DNA of 35,944 bases, taken from assembly GCA_040752275.1 (NCBI GenBank), contig JBFMFH010000108.1, positions 1 through 35,944 on the forward strand. Direction: 5' to 3'. Shown here one piece after another: positions 1 to 8,502 of the stretch. Within the stretch, counting starts at the first letter, position 1; each line of letters begins with the position of its first letter. The position numbers and the translations under genes were made by a program. The notes under the pieces were generated by a model. That model ran no database searches and was not told the DNA's origin. It saw nothing but the letters and a program-made list of their open reading frames with translations. The DNA is from JBFMFH01 sp040752275. Its GTDB lineage: Bacteria > Acidobacteriota > Vicinamibacteria > Vicinamibacterales > JAKQTR01.

Positions 1-100
1 CGAGGTCACTGCGGGTCCGACCCGTTTCCCGGCAGAGGCGGTCAAGGAGCCGCTCGAGGTCCGGGTCGATTCGGATGGTAAGTGCGTTCTTCATTGTCAT
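1..100 (-). CDS. Partial ribbon-helix-helix (CopG-like) antitoxin
   Basis: The minus strand reads MTMKNALTIRIDPDLERLLD, continuing DRLCRETGRTRSDL, and runs off the left edge of the window. A beta-strand with alternating residues (ALTIRI) followed by a helix and a GRTRSDL turn is typical of RHH DNA-binding antitoxins. The start is the ATG at 100-98, with a second possible ATG at 94-92. The upstream segment ACACTGTAAC lies where a promoter or operator would be. The cognate toxin, if any, lies outside the window. Confidence 0.7.
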   Translation of the reverse strand, partial: MTMKNALTIRIDPDLERLLDRLCRETGRTRSDL

Positions 101-139
101 ACACTGTAACACAGGCGACACCACGCCAATGAACGCTCT

Positions 140-215
140 GGCTAACAGCGGCTTGCAGCCGACGGCGGTTGGCGCGATGATGATGAGCCGCCGCGGCTGA
201 AGCCGGTCGTTGGCC
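140..215 (+). repeat. attC-like site 1
   Basis: Outer core GGCTAAC (140-146) pairs with GTTGGCC (209-215). Inside are the array-wide arms TTGCAGCCGAC and CGGCTGAAG around a GC-rich apex. Plus orientation. Confidence 0.75.
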
Positions 216-247
216 CGTCACGAACAGGGCAATAATGAAGGTGAACG

Positions 248-517
248 ATGCCTGAAATCTCGAGGTTCTTTGGCATCATCATCCGCATGTTCGCCGAGGT
301 TGGTGTGCCCCACCATCGACCGCACTTTCATGCGGCCTACGGCGACACGACGGCGACTTTTGGGTTGGATCCAGTCGAGTGCATCGGCGGACAGCTGCCA
401 CGGACTCAGCAGCGACTGGTCGAGGCATGGGCGGAGATTCATCAAGCAGAACTGGTTGCGGACTGGGTGCTCTTGCAGTCCGGTCAGCAGCCGCTCAAGA
501 TCGAGCCACTGCGGTAA
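248..517 (+). CDS. DUF4160 domain protein (putative TA partner)
   Basis: An 89-residue protein covering the whole DUF4160 family: start MPEISRFFGIIIRMF, the PHFHAAYGD motif around residues 25-33, the central LPRTQQRLVEAWAEIH helix and a KIEPL end. Family members are small proteins usually found beside DUF2442 proteins, as here, and the pair behaves like a TA-type module, although its biochemistry is not established. The gene starts about 30 bp after attC-like site 1 and is followed by the DUF2442 gene after 11 bp, so the two form one cassette-like unit between sites 1 and 2. Confidence 0.85.
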   Translation: MPEISRFFGIIIRMFAEVGVPHHRPHFHAAYGDTTATFGLDPVECIGGQLPRTQQRLVEAWAEIHQAELVADWVLLQSGQQPLKIEPLR

Positions 518-528
518 AGGACTGCTCT

Positions 529-876
529 ATGGAACATGCCATGTACAGGGTCGACAGGTTCGAGATCGTCGGACCTTACACGCTGGCGCTGCGGTTCAAC
601 GACGGAACCGAACAACGAATCGACTTCGCACCGGTCCTGGAAGGGGCGGTGTTTGGGCCCTTGCGAGACCTGTCGCTGTTCAACGCCGTCGAACTCGACC
701 GCACCTTCGGAACCATTCAGTGGCCGACCGGGGCGGACTTCGACCCGGAGACACTCCATGATTGGCCGAAGTACCGCGATGAATTCACTGCGATGGCGCA
801 ACGCTGGGCACCGGAACCCCACGACAGTGCTACTCAGCGGGCCAACAAGGCGCTGGAGCCGTCGGCGCGAAGCTGA
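529..876 (+). CDS. DUF2442 domain protein
   Basis: A 115-residue protein with the full DUF2442 signature: VGPYTLALRFNDGTEQRIDF, FGPLRDLSLFNAV and TIQWPTGADFDPETLHD. DUF2442 proteins commonly accompany DUF4160 proteins and are presumed to be their partner. The start chosen is the ATG at 529; the ATG at 541 is an alternative. The last ~12 residues (RANKALEPSARS) are translated from the attC-like site at 840-912, so the native C-terminus is probably shorter and the tail was acquired from the recombination site. Confidence 0.85.
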   Translation: MEHAMYRVDRFEIVGPYTLALRFNDGTEQRIDFAPVLEGAVFGPLRDLSLFNAVELDRTFGTIQWPTGADFDPETLHDWPKYRDEFTAMAQRWAPEPHDSATQRANKALEPSARS

Positions 877-912
877 CGCTGGCTGCGCCGCGGCTCAGCG
901 CGCCCGTTGGGC
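840..912 (+). repeat. attC-like site 2
   Basis: Outer core GGCCAAC (840-846) pairs with GTTGGGC (906-912). Inner arms are GGCGCTGGAGCCG and GCGGCTCAGCGC. It overlaps the 3' end of the DUF2442 gene. Confidence 0.75.
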
Positions 913-1043
913 TGACGGATCAGAGAAACTGAGCGGCCTGCTCGATCAGAAACGGGGTTCTCCCAGGCGGCTTGCCCAATAGGCAGGTTTCCGCCGGTCC
1001 TGGGCGATAGCAAGAATCCGGATCTCAGCAGGCGTCTCAAGGT

Positions 1044-1139
1044 GTTGCCGTATCGGAGATCCGGGCGGTCTCGAATGGAAGACTGGCCTCGCTGAAGGAC
1101 CCGGACGGCAACGAGCTGGTTCTGTGGCAGTATGCAGAG
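1044..1139 (+). pseudogene. Fragment of VOC/glyoxalase-family protein (C-terminal)
   Basis: The plus-strand frame beginning at 1044 reads VAVSEIRAVSNGRLASLKDP and then DGNELVLWQ, the last beta-alpha-beta of vicinal-oxygen-chelate domains (consensus G-x-x-x-x-x-x-DPDGN-x-x-x-L). No start codon or N-terminal half is present upstream, where only attC-like site 2 and non-coding sequence lie. The frame continues past the domain without family resemblance. It is a decayed 3' piece. Confidence 0.55.
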
Positions 1140-1218
1140 CGTCTCGTCGAGCGGGCGACGCGAGTGCCGAGGGCGAAACACGGTACGGCCGAACAACGCG
1201 ATGCAGCTCACGAAGCTC

Positions 1219-1256
1219 AGGGCGGCACCCGTACTTGCGAGCTGAGGTGCCGCCCT
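1219..1256. other. Long perfect hairpin, possible terminator or decayed recombination site
   Basis: AGGGCGGCACC (1219-1229) and GGTGCCGCCCT (1246-1256) are perfect 11-bp inverted repeats around a 16-nt loop. No T-run follows, so a classic intrinsic terminator is not shown. It separates the VOC remnant from the hydrolase gene. The rest of 913-1330 holds no other gene that I can support. Confidence 0.45.
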
Positions 1257-1330
1257 GTGCACCCGCCGACAGGTCTGACGAGGGCACCGCTTCGCAGCTG
1301 ACCGCGCTCGTTCGGCGGCCAGGAGGTCGA

Positions 1331-2212
1331 GTGGAGAACCAGATGATGAAGAGACCCAGGTCGTGGCCCGGGACAATCCTACTGTTGCTTGGCCTTGTAT
1401 ATGGCGCAGCGGCGCAAGACGGGGCTCAGCGGGAACCAGCAGTGCACGTGTACGCCGCGCCGGGAGGCGCAGAGCTCAAGGCGTACGTCTTCTCACCGGA
1501 CGAGACGGGCGGAGGAAGGCGGTCCGCGATTGTCCTGCTCCATGGAGGAGGGTGGACGATGGGTGAGCCTCAGTGGGCGTTTGCCCATGCAAGGCATTTC
1601 GCTGACCGTGGGATGGTGGCGATCGCGGCGCAGTACCGCCTCTCGGACAATAAGAACATCACGCCGCTCGAGGCCATAGAGGACGTGCGCGCCACATTCC
1701 GCTGGGTGCGACTGCAGGCAAACTCTTTGGGCGTCGATCCGAAACGCGTTGCGGCCTATGGTTGGTCCGCAGGGGCCCATCTGGCTGTGATCGCTGCCAT
1801 ACTCGACACCGTCGCTACACGCGGAGACGTCAGCGGAAGCCCTGACGCGCTGGTGCTCGTGTCTCCGGCAGTTTCACTGGCGTCGGATGGCCACGTGAAG
1901 CGCCTTCTGGGAAGCCGGGCCCAGGTGCGCGACATTTCACCTGACGAACACGTGCGCAAGGGACTTCCGCCGACGCTGATCCTCCAGGGAAACGTGGATA
2001 CCGTGACGCCATTCAGCGGGGCAAAGCGATTCTGCGATCGCATGCGGGACGCAGGCAACGCCTGTGAACTCCACGTCTATGAAGGCTTCGGTCACCTTTT
2101 CACCCCGGCGGGGACCCCGGACGACGGGTGGCCAAAACCGGATCCGACGGCCTCCGCAGATGCTATGGCGCGCGCCGATCGCTTCTTGGAGTCGCTCGGG
2201 TTTCTGAAGTGA
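1331..2212 (+). CDS. Secreted alpha/beta hydrolase (esterase/lipase-like)
   Basis: A 293-residue protein with an N-terminal signal peptide (hydrophobic TILLLLGLVYGAAAQ). The alpha/beta-hydrolase core has the oxyanion motif HGGGW (His71), nucleophile elbow GWSAGAH (Ser146), acid Asp223 in GNVDTV and base His255 in GFGHLF, so the catalytic triad is complete. The family (BD-FAE/dienelactone hydrolase type) hydrolyses carboxyl esters; the substrate is unknown. GTG 1331 is chosen because AGGAGG lies at 1321-1326; ATG 1343 or 1346 are alternatives. The open frame continues further upstream but that part lacks family resemblance. attC-like site 3 follows, so this could be the gene of a large cassette. 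Confidence 0.85.
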   Translation: MENQMMKRPRSWPGTILLLLGLVYGAAAQDGAQREPAVHVYAAPGGAELKAYVFSPDETGGGRRSAIVLLHGGGWTMGEPQWAFAHARHFADRGMVAIAAQYRLSDNKNITPLEAIEDVRATFRWVRLQANSLGVDPKRVAAYGWSAGAHLAVIAAILDTVATRGDVSGSPDALVLVSPAVSLASDGHVKRLLGSRAQVRDISPDEHVRKGLPPTLILQGNVDTVTPFSGAKRFCDRMRDAGNACELHVYEGFGHLFTPAGTPDDGWPKPDPTASADAMARADRFLESLGFLK

Positions 2213-2246
2213 CCGTCGTGCGTAGCCAGTGGTCGTTTGAAGCGCC

Positions 2247-2310
2247 GCCGAACAACCGGTTGCAGCGGACGGTCCGCTGCGCGGCTCGCCGCTGAACCGG
2301 AGCGTTCGGC
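2247..2310 (+). repeat. attC-like site 3
   Basis: Perfectly complementary outer cores GCCGAAC (2247-2253) and GTTCGGC (2304-2310), inner arms CGGTTGCAGCGG and CCGCTGAACCGG. It is the last attC-like site before a 22-kb stretch without any. The 131 bp to the next gene hold nothing recognisable. Confidence 0.75.
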
Positions 2311-2441
2311 AGACGAAGCGGAGCTGCCTGATCATGCAAGGGCCGATTCGAGTGGTCCCGGAGACACACGCTGCACTCGCGAGTCTCGCCGCCTTGCCGT
2401 CAATCTGGGAGGTTCGCAGGTTCCCGCTGTCGGGGCGCCGC

Positions 2442-4565
2442 TCAGGGCACCCGCGTGACGGGGATGACGACCGCCGCTCGGCCATTCGACTGGAGTACGG
2501 GCCGGTTCGCATCGTGGTAGCCGCAGGTGGCGGCGCCCTTCAGGGCGAAGGCGCCGGTGGGGCAGATCTCGGCGACGCGACGGGCGACGGTGGGAAGAGC
2601 CGCGGCCAGGGTGCCCCTGAGCGGCACGGCCACCGTCGCGTCGAACCCGCGGCCGACGATGGCGAGGCCGAGCGGCTCGCCCGCCTGCGCGGCAACCCTG
2701 ACGCACGCCCCGCAGAGAATGCACTTGCCGGCCTCGTAGACGATCTCCGGGTGCGAGATCTCGCGGTGGAACCTGCGCCGGTCGCCGGCGAAGCGGAGCG
2801 GATCTGCGCCATACTCGGTCGCGTACTGCCGGAGCCGACAGGTCGAGGCCTTCCAACACCCGCAGTGCATGCAACGGGCGGCTTCCTGCCTGGCCAGGTC
2901 AGCCGCGAATCCCAACTCGACTTCCTGGAAGCTCTTCACGCGCTCGGCGGGCGCCAGCTGCGGCATCGCCGGGCGGTCGGCGGCGTCGATCTCCCTGAAG
3001 AACTCGGCCAGTTCACCCTCGTCCATCCTCGTCATCCGCACGTTGACGTGGTCGGCGTCGCCGAGCACAGGCCGTCCTCCGAGATACTGATCGATGGACA
3101 CTGCCGCCAACTTGCCGGCCGCGACGGCCCGCACGGCGAGATTGGCACCCGTGACTCCGTCGCCCCCGGCAAAGACGCCTGGCACGTTCGTCGCCAGCGT
3201 GGCGGGATCGACGAGAATCCCCCGGCTCGAGACGTGCAGCCCAGGCTCGTGCAACGCACCGGCCTCGACCGTCTGACCAAGAGCCGCGATGACCGCGCTC
3301 GCCTCGATGTCGAAATCGGACCCGTGAATGGGCACGCTCCGCGCGCGCCCGCCTTCGTCGGGCGGCCCCGGCTTCATGCGCCGGCACTTGAGAAGGTAGA
3401 TGCCGCCCCCTGTGTGTTTCAATCGAACCGGGGCGACCAGGGTCTCCAGCCGCACGCCTTCGGCTTCCGCCGCCTCGACCTCTGACATGAGGCAGGGCAT
3501 CTCGCGCCTGGTGCGACGGTAGAGCACGGTCACGCGCCTGGCGCCCAGCCGCACGACGGTCCGCGCGACGTCCATGGCCGTGTTTCCACCCCCGATGACG
3601 ACGACGACGTCGCCGAGGGGCGGGGCCTCACGGCGCGCCGCCCTCGCGAGGAAATCGATGGCGCCGATCGCGAGTTCCTCGCCCTGACACTCGAGACCTC
3701 TCGAGCCTTGAGCCCCGATGGCCAGGAACACGGCGTCAAAGTCCCGGCGCAGGTCGGCCAGCGACACGTCCGTGCCAATGCGCTGCCCCATGCGAAACTC
3801 GCCGCCAAGCGCCTTGATGATGCCGATCTCCTGATCAAGCACCGTGCGCGACAGGCGGAACTCGGGAATGCCGTAGCGGAGCATGCCGCCGGGGGCCTCG
3901 TGGGCGTCGAACAGCACCGCGCCATGGCCGCGCCTGAGCAGGTGATGCGCGGCGGTCAGCCCGGCAGGACCTGCGCCGACGATGGCGACCCGCTTGCCAG
4001 TGGAGATCTCGACGTGCGGCACGTAGGGCGCGCCGGTCGCGAGATCTCTGTCTGCCGCAAACCGGTGGAGCGCACCGGCGGCGAGGGCCTGTCCCGAGTC
4101 GCAGCGGTGGCAACGCTGCTCGCAAAGCCGCGGGCAGATCCGGCCCAGCGAGGCGGGAAGCGTCAGGAAGTCCCAGGCGATCTCGGCCGACCGCCGGTCG
4201 TTGCCGGCGGCCACCTCCGTGAGGAAGCCCGGAATGTCGAAGTGCGCCGGGCAGCCTGTCATGCACGGGCCCACGCAATCGCCGGCGTGGTCCGAGAGGA
4301 GCAGTTCGAGCGCCATCTTCCGCGAGGCTCGGACATCATCGGTGTTCGTGTGCACGACCATCCCGTCGGCGATCGGCATCGCGCACGAGGGGGACAGCGT
4401 CGCCCGACCTTCCACCTGCACCGCGCACAGGAAGCAGGAGGCGGACGGCTCGAACCCGTCGACGTGGCACAGCGTCGGGATCCGGATGCCGGCACGGCGG
4501 GCGGCGTCGAGGATCGTGGTCCCCGGCTCCCCCGTCACGTCGCGTCCGTCTATCGTCAGCCTCAT
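2442..4565 (-). CDS. NuoG/HoxU-like 2Fe-2S plus GltD-like NAD(P)H flavoprotein
   Basis: A 707-residue multi-cofactor redox protein. Residues 1-75 are a plant-type 2Fe-2S domain (Cys33, 44, 47, 61) as in NuoG/HoxU. Residues 85-180 match the GltD N-terminal Fe-S domain (CVGPCMTGC; CPRLCEQRCHRC). Residues 190-530 form the FAD/NAD(P) two-dinucleotide-fold unit (GAGPAG 197-202; IGGGNTAMDVARTVVRLGA; GVFAGGDGVTGA). The C-terminal part has more Cys clusters (CMHCGCWKASTC; CILCGACVRVA; ICPTGAF). In the CILCGACVRVA cluster the usual fourth Cys is Ala. It is the last gene of the operon and its ATG overlaps the upstream stop by 4 bp. It probably shuttles electrons between NAD(P)H, FAD and the NuoEF-like subunit. 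The open frame continues upstream but the conserved protein starts at this ATG. Confidence 0.85.
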   Translation of the reverse strand: MRLTIDGRDVTGEPGTTILDAARRAGIRIPTLCHVDGFEPSASCFLCAVQVEGRATLSPSCAMPIADGMVVHTNTDDVRASRKMALELLLSDHAGDCVGPCMTGCPAHFDIPGFLTEVAAGNDRRSAEIAWDFLTLPASLGRICPRLCEQRCHRCDSGQALAAGALHRFAADRDLATGAPYVPHVEISTGKRVAIVGAGPAGLTAAHHLLRRGHGAVLFDAHEAPGGMLRYGIPEFRLSRTVLDQEIGIIKALGGEFRMGQRIGTDVSLADLRRDFDAVFLAIGAQGSRGLECQGEELAIGAIDFLARAARREAPPLGDVVVVIGGGNTAMDVARTVVRLGARRVTVLYRRTRREMPCLMSEVEAAEAEGVRLETLVAPVRLKHTGGGIYLLKCRRMKPGPPDEGGRARSVPIHGSDFDIEASAVIAALGQTVEAGALHEPGLHVSSRGILVDPATLATNVPGVFAGGDGVTGANLAVRAVAAGKLAAVSIDQYLGGRPVLGDADHVNVRMTRMDEGELAEFFREIDAADRPAMPQLAPAERVKSFQEVELGFAADLARQEAARCMHCGCWKASTCRLRQYATEYGADPLRFAGDRRRFHREISHPEIVYEAGKCILCGACVRVAAQAGEPLGLAIVGRGFDATVAVPLRGTLAAALPTVARRVAEICPTGAFALKGAATCGYHDANRPVLQSNGRAAVVIPVTRVP

Positions 4566-7450
4566 GCAACCTCGATGGCGTCCTCGGGGCACGCGGTCAC
4601 GCACATGCCGCACTTCGTGCAGAGATCGTCGATCACCTCGTGCGTGAGGTACGGCCTGGCCTCGATAGCGCCGACCGGGCACGCCTGGGCGCACAGGGTG
4701 CAGCCGGTGCAGCCTTCTCGCACGCGGTAGTGGATGAGCGGCTTGCAGAAGGCCGCCGGGCAGCGCCGCTCGCGGATGTGCGCGAGATACTCGTCGCGGA
4801 AATAGCGAAGGGTCGTCAACACCGGATTCGGCGCCGTCTGACCGAGGCCGCAGAGGCTGCCGGACTTGACGCGCCCGCTCAGCTCTTCGAGCGTCCTGAG
4901 ATCGCCTTCCGTGCCCGTGCCCGCGCAGATGCGCTCCAGGATCTCGAGCATCCGTTTGGTGCCCACGCGGCAGTAGGTGCACTTCCCACACGATTCGTTC
5001 TGCGTGAACTGCAGGAAGTACCGTGCGATCTCCACGGCGCAGTCCCGATCGTCGAGGACGACGAGGCCGCCAGAGCCCATGATGGCACCGGTCGACGCCA
5101 GGTCCTCGAAATCGACGCGCGTATCGGCCAGGCTCGCGGGAATGCAACCCCCAGATGGCCCGCCGGCAAGCACCGCCTTGAAAATCCGGCCGTCCCGGAC
5201 TCCGCCGCCGATCTCGTCGACGATCTCGCGGATGGTGATGCCCATCGGCACTTCGATGAGCCCGCTGCGCTTCGCCTTGCCGGTCAGCGAAAACACCTTC
5301 GTGCCCCTCGACGTCTCCGTCCCGAGCGAAGCAAAGGCCTCCGCGCCGCGCCGGAAGATCCAGGGCAGGCAGGCGAGGGTCTCGACGTTGTTGATGAGCG
5401 TCGGCTTCCCCCACAGCCCGGACTCGGCGGGGTAGGGCGGCCGCAGCCTCGGCATGCCCCGCTCACCTTCGATCGACTGGATAAGAGCGGTCTCCTCGCC
5501 GCACACGAAGGCCCCGGCGCCCTCGCGGACCTGCAGGCGGAAGCTGAAGGGCGTGCCGAAGATCCTGTCGCCGAGCACACCCTCGGCCTCGCACGTCGCG
5601 ATGGCCGCCCGGACGTGGCGGACGGCGATCGGGTACTCGGCGCGCACGTAGACGATGCCCTCGGCGGCGCCGACGGCGTAGCCGGCGATGACGAGCCCTT
5701 CGATGACCCGGAACGGATCCGACTCGAGCACGGCCCGATCCATGAAGGCGCCTGGGTCACCCTCGTCGGCGTTGCAGATGACGTATTTCACGTCACCCGA
5801 CGCGCGGCGCGTGAGGTCCCACTTCACGGCCGTGCGGAAGCCCGCGCCGCCGCGGCCGCGCAGACCCGATGCGCGGACCTGTTCGATCACGTCCTCTGGC
5901 GACAACCTGGTGAGGCAGCGCTCGAGGGCGCGCATCCCTTCGTGCGCACGGTAGTCATCAAGCGAGTGCGGATCGACCTTGCCGCAGTTCTCGAGTGCGA
6001 CGCGTACCTGCCGCCCCGCGTACGGTGTGGGATCGACGGTGCGCCCGCCGATGGGCTCCCAGGCGCGATCGTCGACCAGCCGCGCCCGGATGTTGCTCAC
6101 GCCTTCGCGCAGGATGCGGTGCAGGCCGAGTGGCCTCACGTGCTCCCGAACCAGCCTGCGCACATCGTCGGGTTCGACGTTGCCGTACAGCAGGCGCTGT
6201 CCCTGCGAGACGACTTCCACGAGCGGCTCGTGGTGGCAGAACCCGCTGCATCCGACCGCCTTCACGGTAGCTCCGCCGCCGAATGACGCCACTGTCTCTT
6301 CGAGTGCTGTTTGCACGGCGCGTGCGCCGCTGGCGAGGCCGCACGATCCAACACCGATCCTGATTTCGATGGGATCACGCTGCCGCGGGCCGGATCCCGG
6401 GAGAACCGGTCCGGGGCGCCGTCGGCCCTTGCCATTCGTCCCCGACTGACGCAGCGCAGAGAACGACTCGAGCACCGCTGCCACGGAGAGCGCGGAAAGA
6501 TGGCCGTAGATCTGATCGTCGATGGTGATGACCGGCGCCAGGCTGCAGGATCCGATGCACACGACGCGCTCGACGGTGAACGTGCCGGTCGGATCGGTGT
6601 CGCACCCGTCCGCGATGTTCAGGCAGCGCTGCAGCTCCGTCCGGACCTCGACTGCGCCCGACACATGACACGCCGTGCCTTCACAGACACGGACGATGTG
6701 CTCGCCGGCCGGTGTGAATCGGAACTGTCCGTAGAACGAAGCGACGCCGGCCAGTTGCGCGGGCCGGATGTCAGACTCCGTGCAGACCCGGCGGAGCGCG
6801 GCCTCGGGCAGGTACCTGTACCTCGCCTGGATGGCTTGGAGGATCGGAAGCACCGAATCGCGGCGCCTGCCCTGTGACTGGAGGATCGAGTCAATCGGGC
6901 CGAGATCGAGTGCGGGCTTGGGCACCTGCGGCGCCATGGCCATCGCCGTCTCGGGCGCACGAGCTCCTGCGGCCGCCGCCGCCCGGGAAGAGGCCGCCGG
7001 CACGTGGCCTCCAGGCGCTGGTCCAACTGCCCGCCGCGCGCGGCGCGCTGGCGGAACAACCGCGCCCGGGGCGTCAGGCGCGGCCGACAGCAGATGGGCA
7101 AGACTCGCGGGAACACCGATCCACTCCGCGGGTGCCGGCCGCAGCCACCGCACCCAGGCGAAGAACACACCGATCGAGATCAGCAGCGCCAGTCCGCCTC
7201 TTCCGTACGCGTTCCGGCGCCGCACGAGGGCTTCATGCTGGCGGTCGAACTCGGGATTCAGGATCTTCGCGACGTCTCCGTCGATCCGGGCCTCCTCCTT
7301 CAGCGATGCGACGAGCGCCTGCTCGGCCGGCGTCACGTAGCGGGCGTACAGATACTCGGAGACGAGCCATGCACCCGACGCGACGGCGACGAGCGCGGCC
7401 GCGAGGCCCAGCCAGGACCGCCCGATTGCGATCGCTCGCACGCGTGTCAT
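4562..7450 (-). CDS. Membrane-anchored NuoE-NuoF fusion, NADH dehydrogenase-type flavoprotein
   Basis: 962 residues. Two transmembrane segments lie at the N-terminus (about 12-32 and 88-105), followed by a Pro/Ala-rich linker. About 180-335 is a NuoE-like thioredoxin-fold 2Fe-2S domain (CEGTAC, CIGSC). About 360-440 is a second 2Fe-2S domain as at the start of HndC/HoxF (GCSGFCHHEP). About 490-830 is NuoF with FMN motif GRGGAGF, NADEGDPGAF, the NADH site and N3 cluster ligands (ESCGKCTYCRVG, SLCGLGQ). The last ~60 residues carry two 4Fe-4S motifs (CTGCTLCAQACP, CTKCGMCVTACP). In complex I and NAD-linked hydrogenases these subunits oxidise NADH via FMN. A membrane anchor on a NuoE-F fusion is unusual. 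Start overlaps the upstream stop by 4 bp. Confidence 0.88.
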   Translation of the reverse strand: MTRVRAIAIGRSWLGLAAALVAVASGAWLVSEYLYARYVTPAEQALVASLKEEARIDGDVAKILNPEFDRQHEALVRRRNAYGRGGLALLISIGVFFAWVRWLRPAPAEWIGVPASLAHLLSAAPDAPGAVVPPARRARRAVGPAPGGHVPAASSRAAAAAGARAPETAMAMAPQVPKPALDLGPIDSILQSQGRRRDSVLPILQAIQARYRYLPEAALRRVCTESDIRPAQLAGVASFYGQFRFTPAGEHIVRVCEGTACHVSGAVEVRTELQRCLNIADGCDTDPTGTFTVERVVCIGSCSLAPVITIDDQIYGHLSALSVAAVLESFSALRQSGTNGKGRRRPGPVLPGSGPRQRDPIEIRIGVGSCGLASGARAVQTALEETVASFGGGATVKAVGCSGFCHHEPLVEVVSQGQRLLYGNVEPDDVRRLVREHVRPLGLHRILREGVSNIRARLVDDRAWEPIGGRTVDPTPYAGRQVRVALENCGKVDPHSLDDYRAHEGMRALERCLTRLSPEDVIEQVRASGLRGRGGAGFRTAVKWDLTRRASGDVKYVICNADEGDPGAFMDRAVLESDPFRVIEGLVIAGYAVGAAEGIVYVRAEYPIAVRHVRAAIATCEAEGVLGDRIFGTPFSFRLQVREGAGAFVCGEETALIQSIEGERGMPRLRPPYPAESGLWGKPTLINNVETLACLPWIFRRGAEAFASLGTETSRGTKVFSLTGKAKRSGLIEVPMGITIREIVDEIGGGVRDGRIFKAVLAGGPSGGCIPASLADTRVDFEDLASTGAIMGSGGLVVLDDRDCAVEIARYFLQFTQNESCGKCTYCRVGTKRMLEILERICAGTGTEGDLRTLEELSGRVKSGSLCGLGQTAPNPVLTTLRYFRDEYLAHIRERRCPAAFCKPLIHYRVREGCTGCTLCAQACPVGAIEARPYLTHEVIDDLCTKCGMCVTACPEDAIEVA

Positions 7451-8502
7451 GGCCGGACCAGCCGCGCCAGCTGGACCTCGGCACTCGGGCCGCCACGCCG
7501 CTCGATTTCGAACGGGCACGACTGGTAGCAGCGCGCGCACGCCACGCACGTGGCCCGGTCCGCTCGCAGTTGGCGGATCGCCCCGAAGGGGCACGCCTCA
7601 GCGCACAGGCCGCAGTCGACTTCCTTGTTCGGTGTGATCTGCACGTTCTTCCAGGCCACGCGCGACAGAATCGCCAGCAACCCCCCGTACGGGCAGAGCC
7701 ACCGGCAGTACGGCCGGCCGATGAACATGCCGCCGGCGACGAAGACGGCCCCGATGACCAGCATATGGAAGGGGCCGGAGAGGCGGAAGATGTCGACGAA
7801 CGGGTCCCACTCGCAGATGAGAAAGCGCCGGCCCGCGATGATCTCCGAGCCACCGAGCGTCAAGTGCAGGCCCCAGCCCGCAAACCACACGGCGAGCCCC
7901 AGATAGACGTACGGCAGCCACCGCAGCCACCGATCGACCTTCTCCGGCACCTTCACTGGGCGGAGCAGGACGAGATCCTGGACCGCGCCCAGCGGGCACA
8001 CCCCGCCGCAGAAGACGCGACCGAAGAACAACGTGGCTACCAGCGGGAGAAAGAAGAACGCAATGACGCCGTACGAAATCAGGTAGTGGGCATCGACCAG
8101 CGACAACGTGACGTTCTGGATGGCGCCGATGGGGCAGATGCAGCCCTTCCGGAAGAAGCCGAAGTACGCGACCGTGCCGATGCTGAGGAGCAGCATGCCG
8201 TTCCGCGTCCGCCTTCCCAGGGCCAGCCAGGCACCGAGGCCAAGACCCGCGACCAGCATGGCGACGTCGAGGCCCCTCACCCAGGTTGCCCTCGGCTCGG
8301 GATGCGTCGGAGTGGGAAAGGTGTAGCTCTCGCCGAAGTCCGGTGGTGCCTTCTGCCATTGTGCAATCAACACGTTCGAGGCGAGCACGACAACGACGTA
8401 GAGCAGCAGCCCAATCCTGCCCAGCGGCCAGCGTCTCACGAGTCCGAGCAGGCTGCGGGCGTCGCGCGGCCCGCACGGGCGATGCGGCGCCCTACAGCTC
8501 AT
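7447..8502 (-). CDS. NapH/NosR-like membrane iron-sulfur protein
   Basis: 351 residues with about six hydrophobic helices. It has the NapH/NosR cysteine motifs GCICPIGAIQN, FCGGVCPLGAVQD and YCRWLCPYGG at membrane boundaries, and two C-terminal 4Fe-4S clusters (CGLCAEACPFGAI and CVACARCYQSCPFE). NapH, with NapG, passes electrons from quinol (or an inner-face donor) to the periplasm; NosR does the equivalent for nitrous oxide reductase. No FMN-binding N-terminal domain of NosR is present. The gene starts 11 bp inside the preceding NapG-like gene and overlaps the next start by 4 bp, which implies co-translation. Confidence 0.85.
   Translation of the reverse strand: MSCRAPHRPCGPRDARSLLGLVRRWPLGRIGLLLYVVVVLASNVLIAQWQKAPPDFGESYTFPTPTHPEPRATWVRGLDVAMLVAGLGLGAWLALGRRTRNGMLLLSIGTVAYFGFFRKGCICPIGAIQNVTLSLVDAHYLISYGVIAFFFLPLVATLFFGRVFCGGVCPLGAVQDLVLLRPVKVPEKVDRWLRWLPYVYLGLAVWFAGWGLHLTLGGSEIIAGRRFLICEWDPFVDIFRLSGPFHMLVIGAVFVAGGMFIGRPYCRWLCPYGGLLAILSRVAWKNVQITPNKEVDCGLCAEACPFGAIRQLRADRATCVACARCYQSCPFEIERRGGPSAEVQLARLVRP

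Noticed and set aside
1219..1256. The 11-bp hairpin as a further attC-like site
   Set aside because: It lacks RYYYAAC/GTTRRRY cores and the inner arm sequences shared by the other sites.
1124..1330. Longer start (GTG 1124) for the alpha/beta hydrolase
   Set aside because: The upstream codons lack signal-peptide character and overlap the VOC remnant and an 11-bp hairpin, while AGGAGG sits next to GTG 1331.
4566..5414. N-terminal extension of the NuoG/GltD-like frame to 5414
   Set aside because: The extra codons lie antisense-free but out of frame within the NuoEF gene and read Arg/His-rich sequence without domain resemblance; the conserved protein starts at the ATG at 4565, coupled to the upstream stop.
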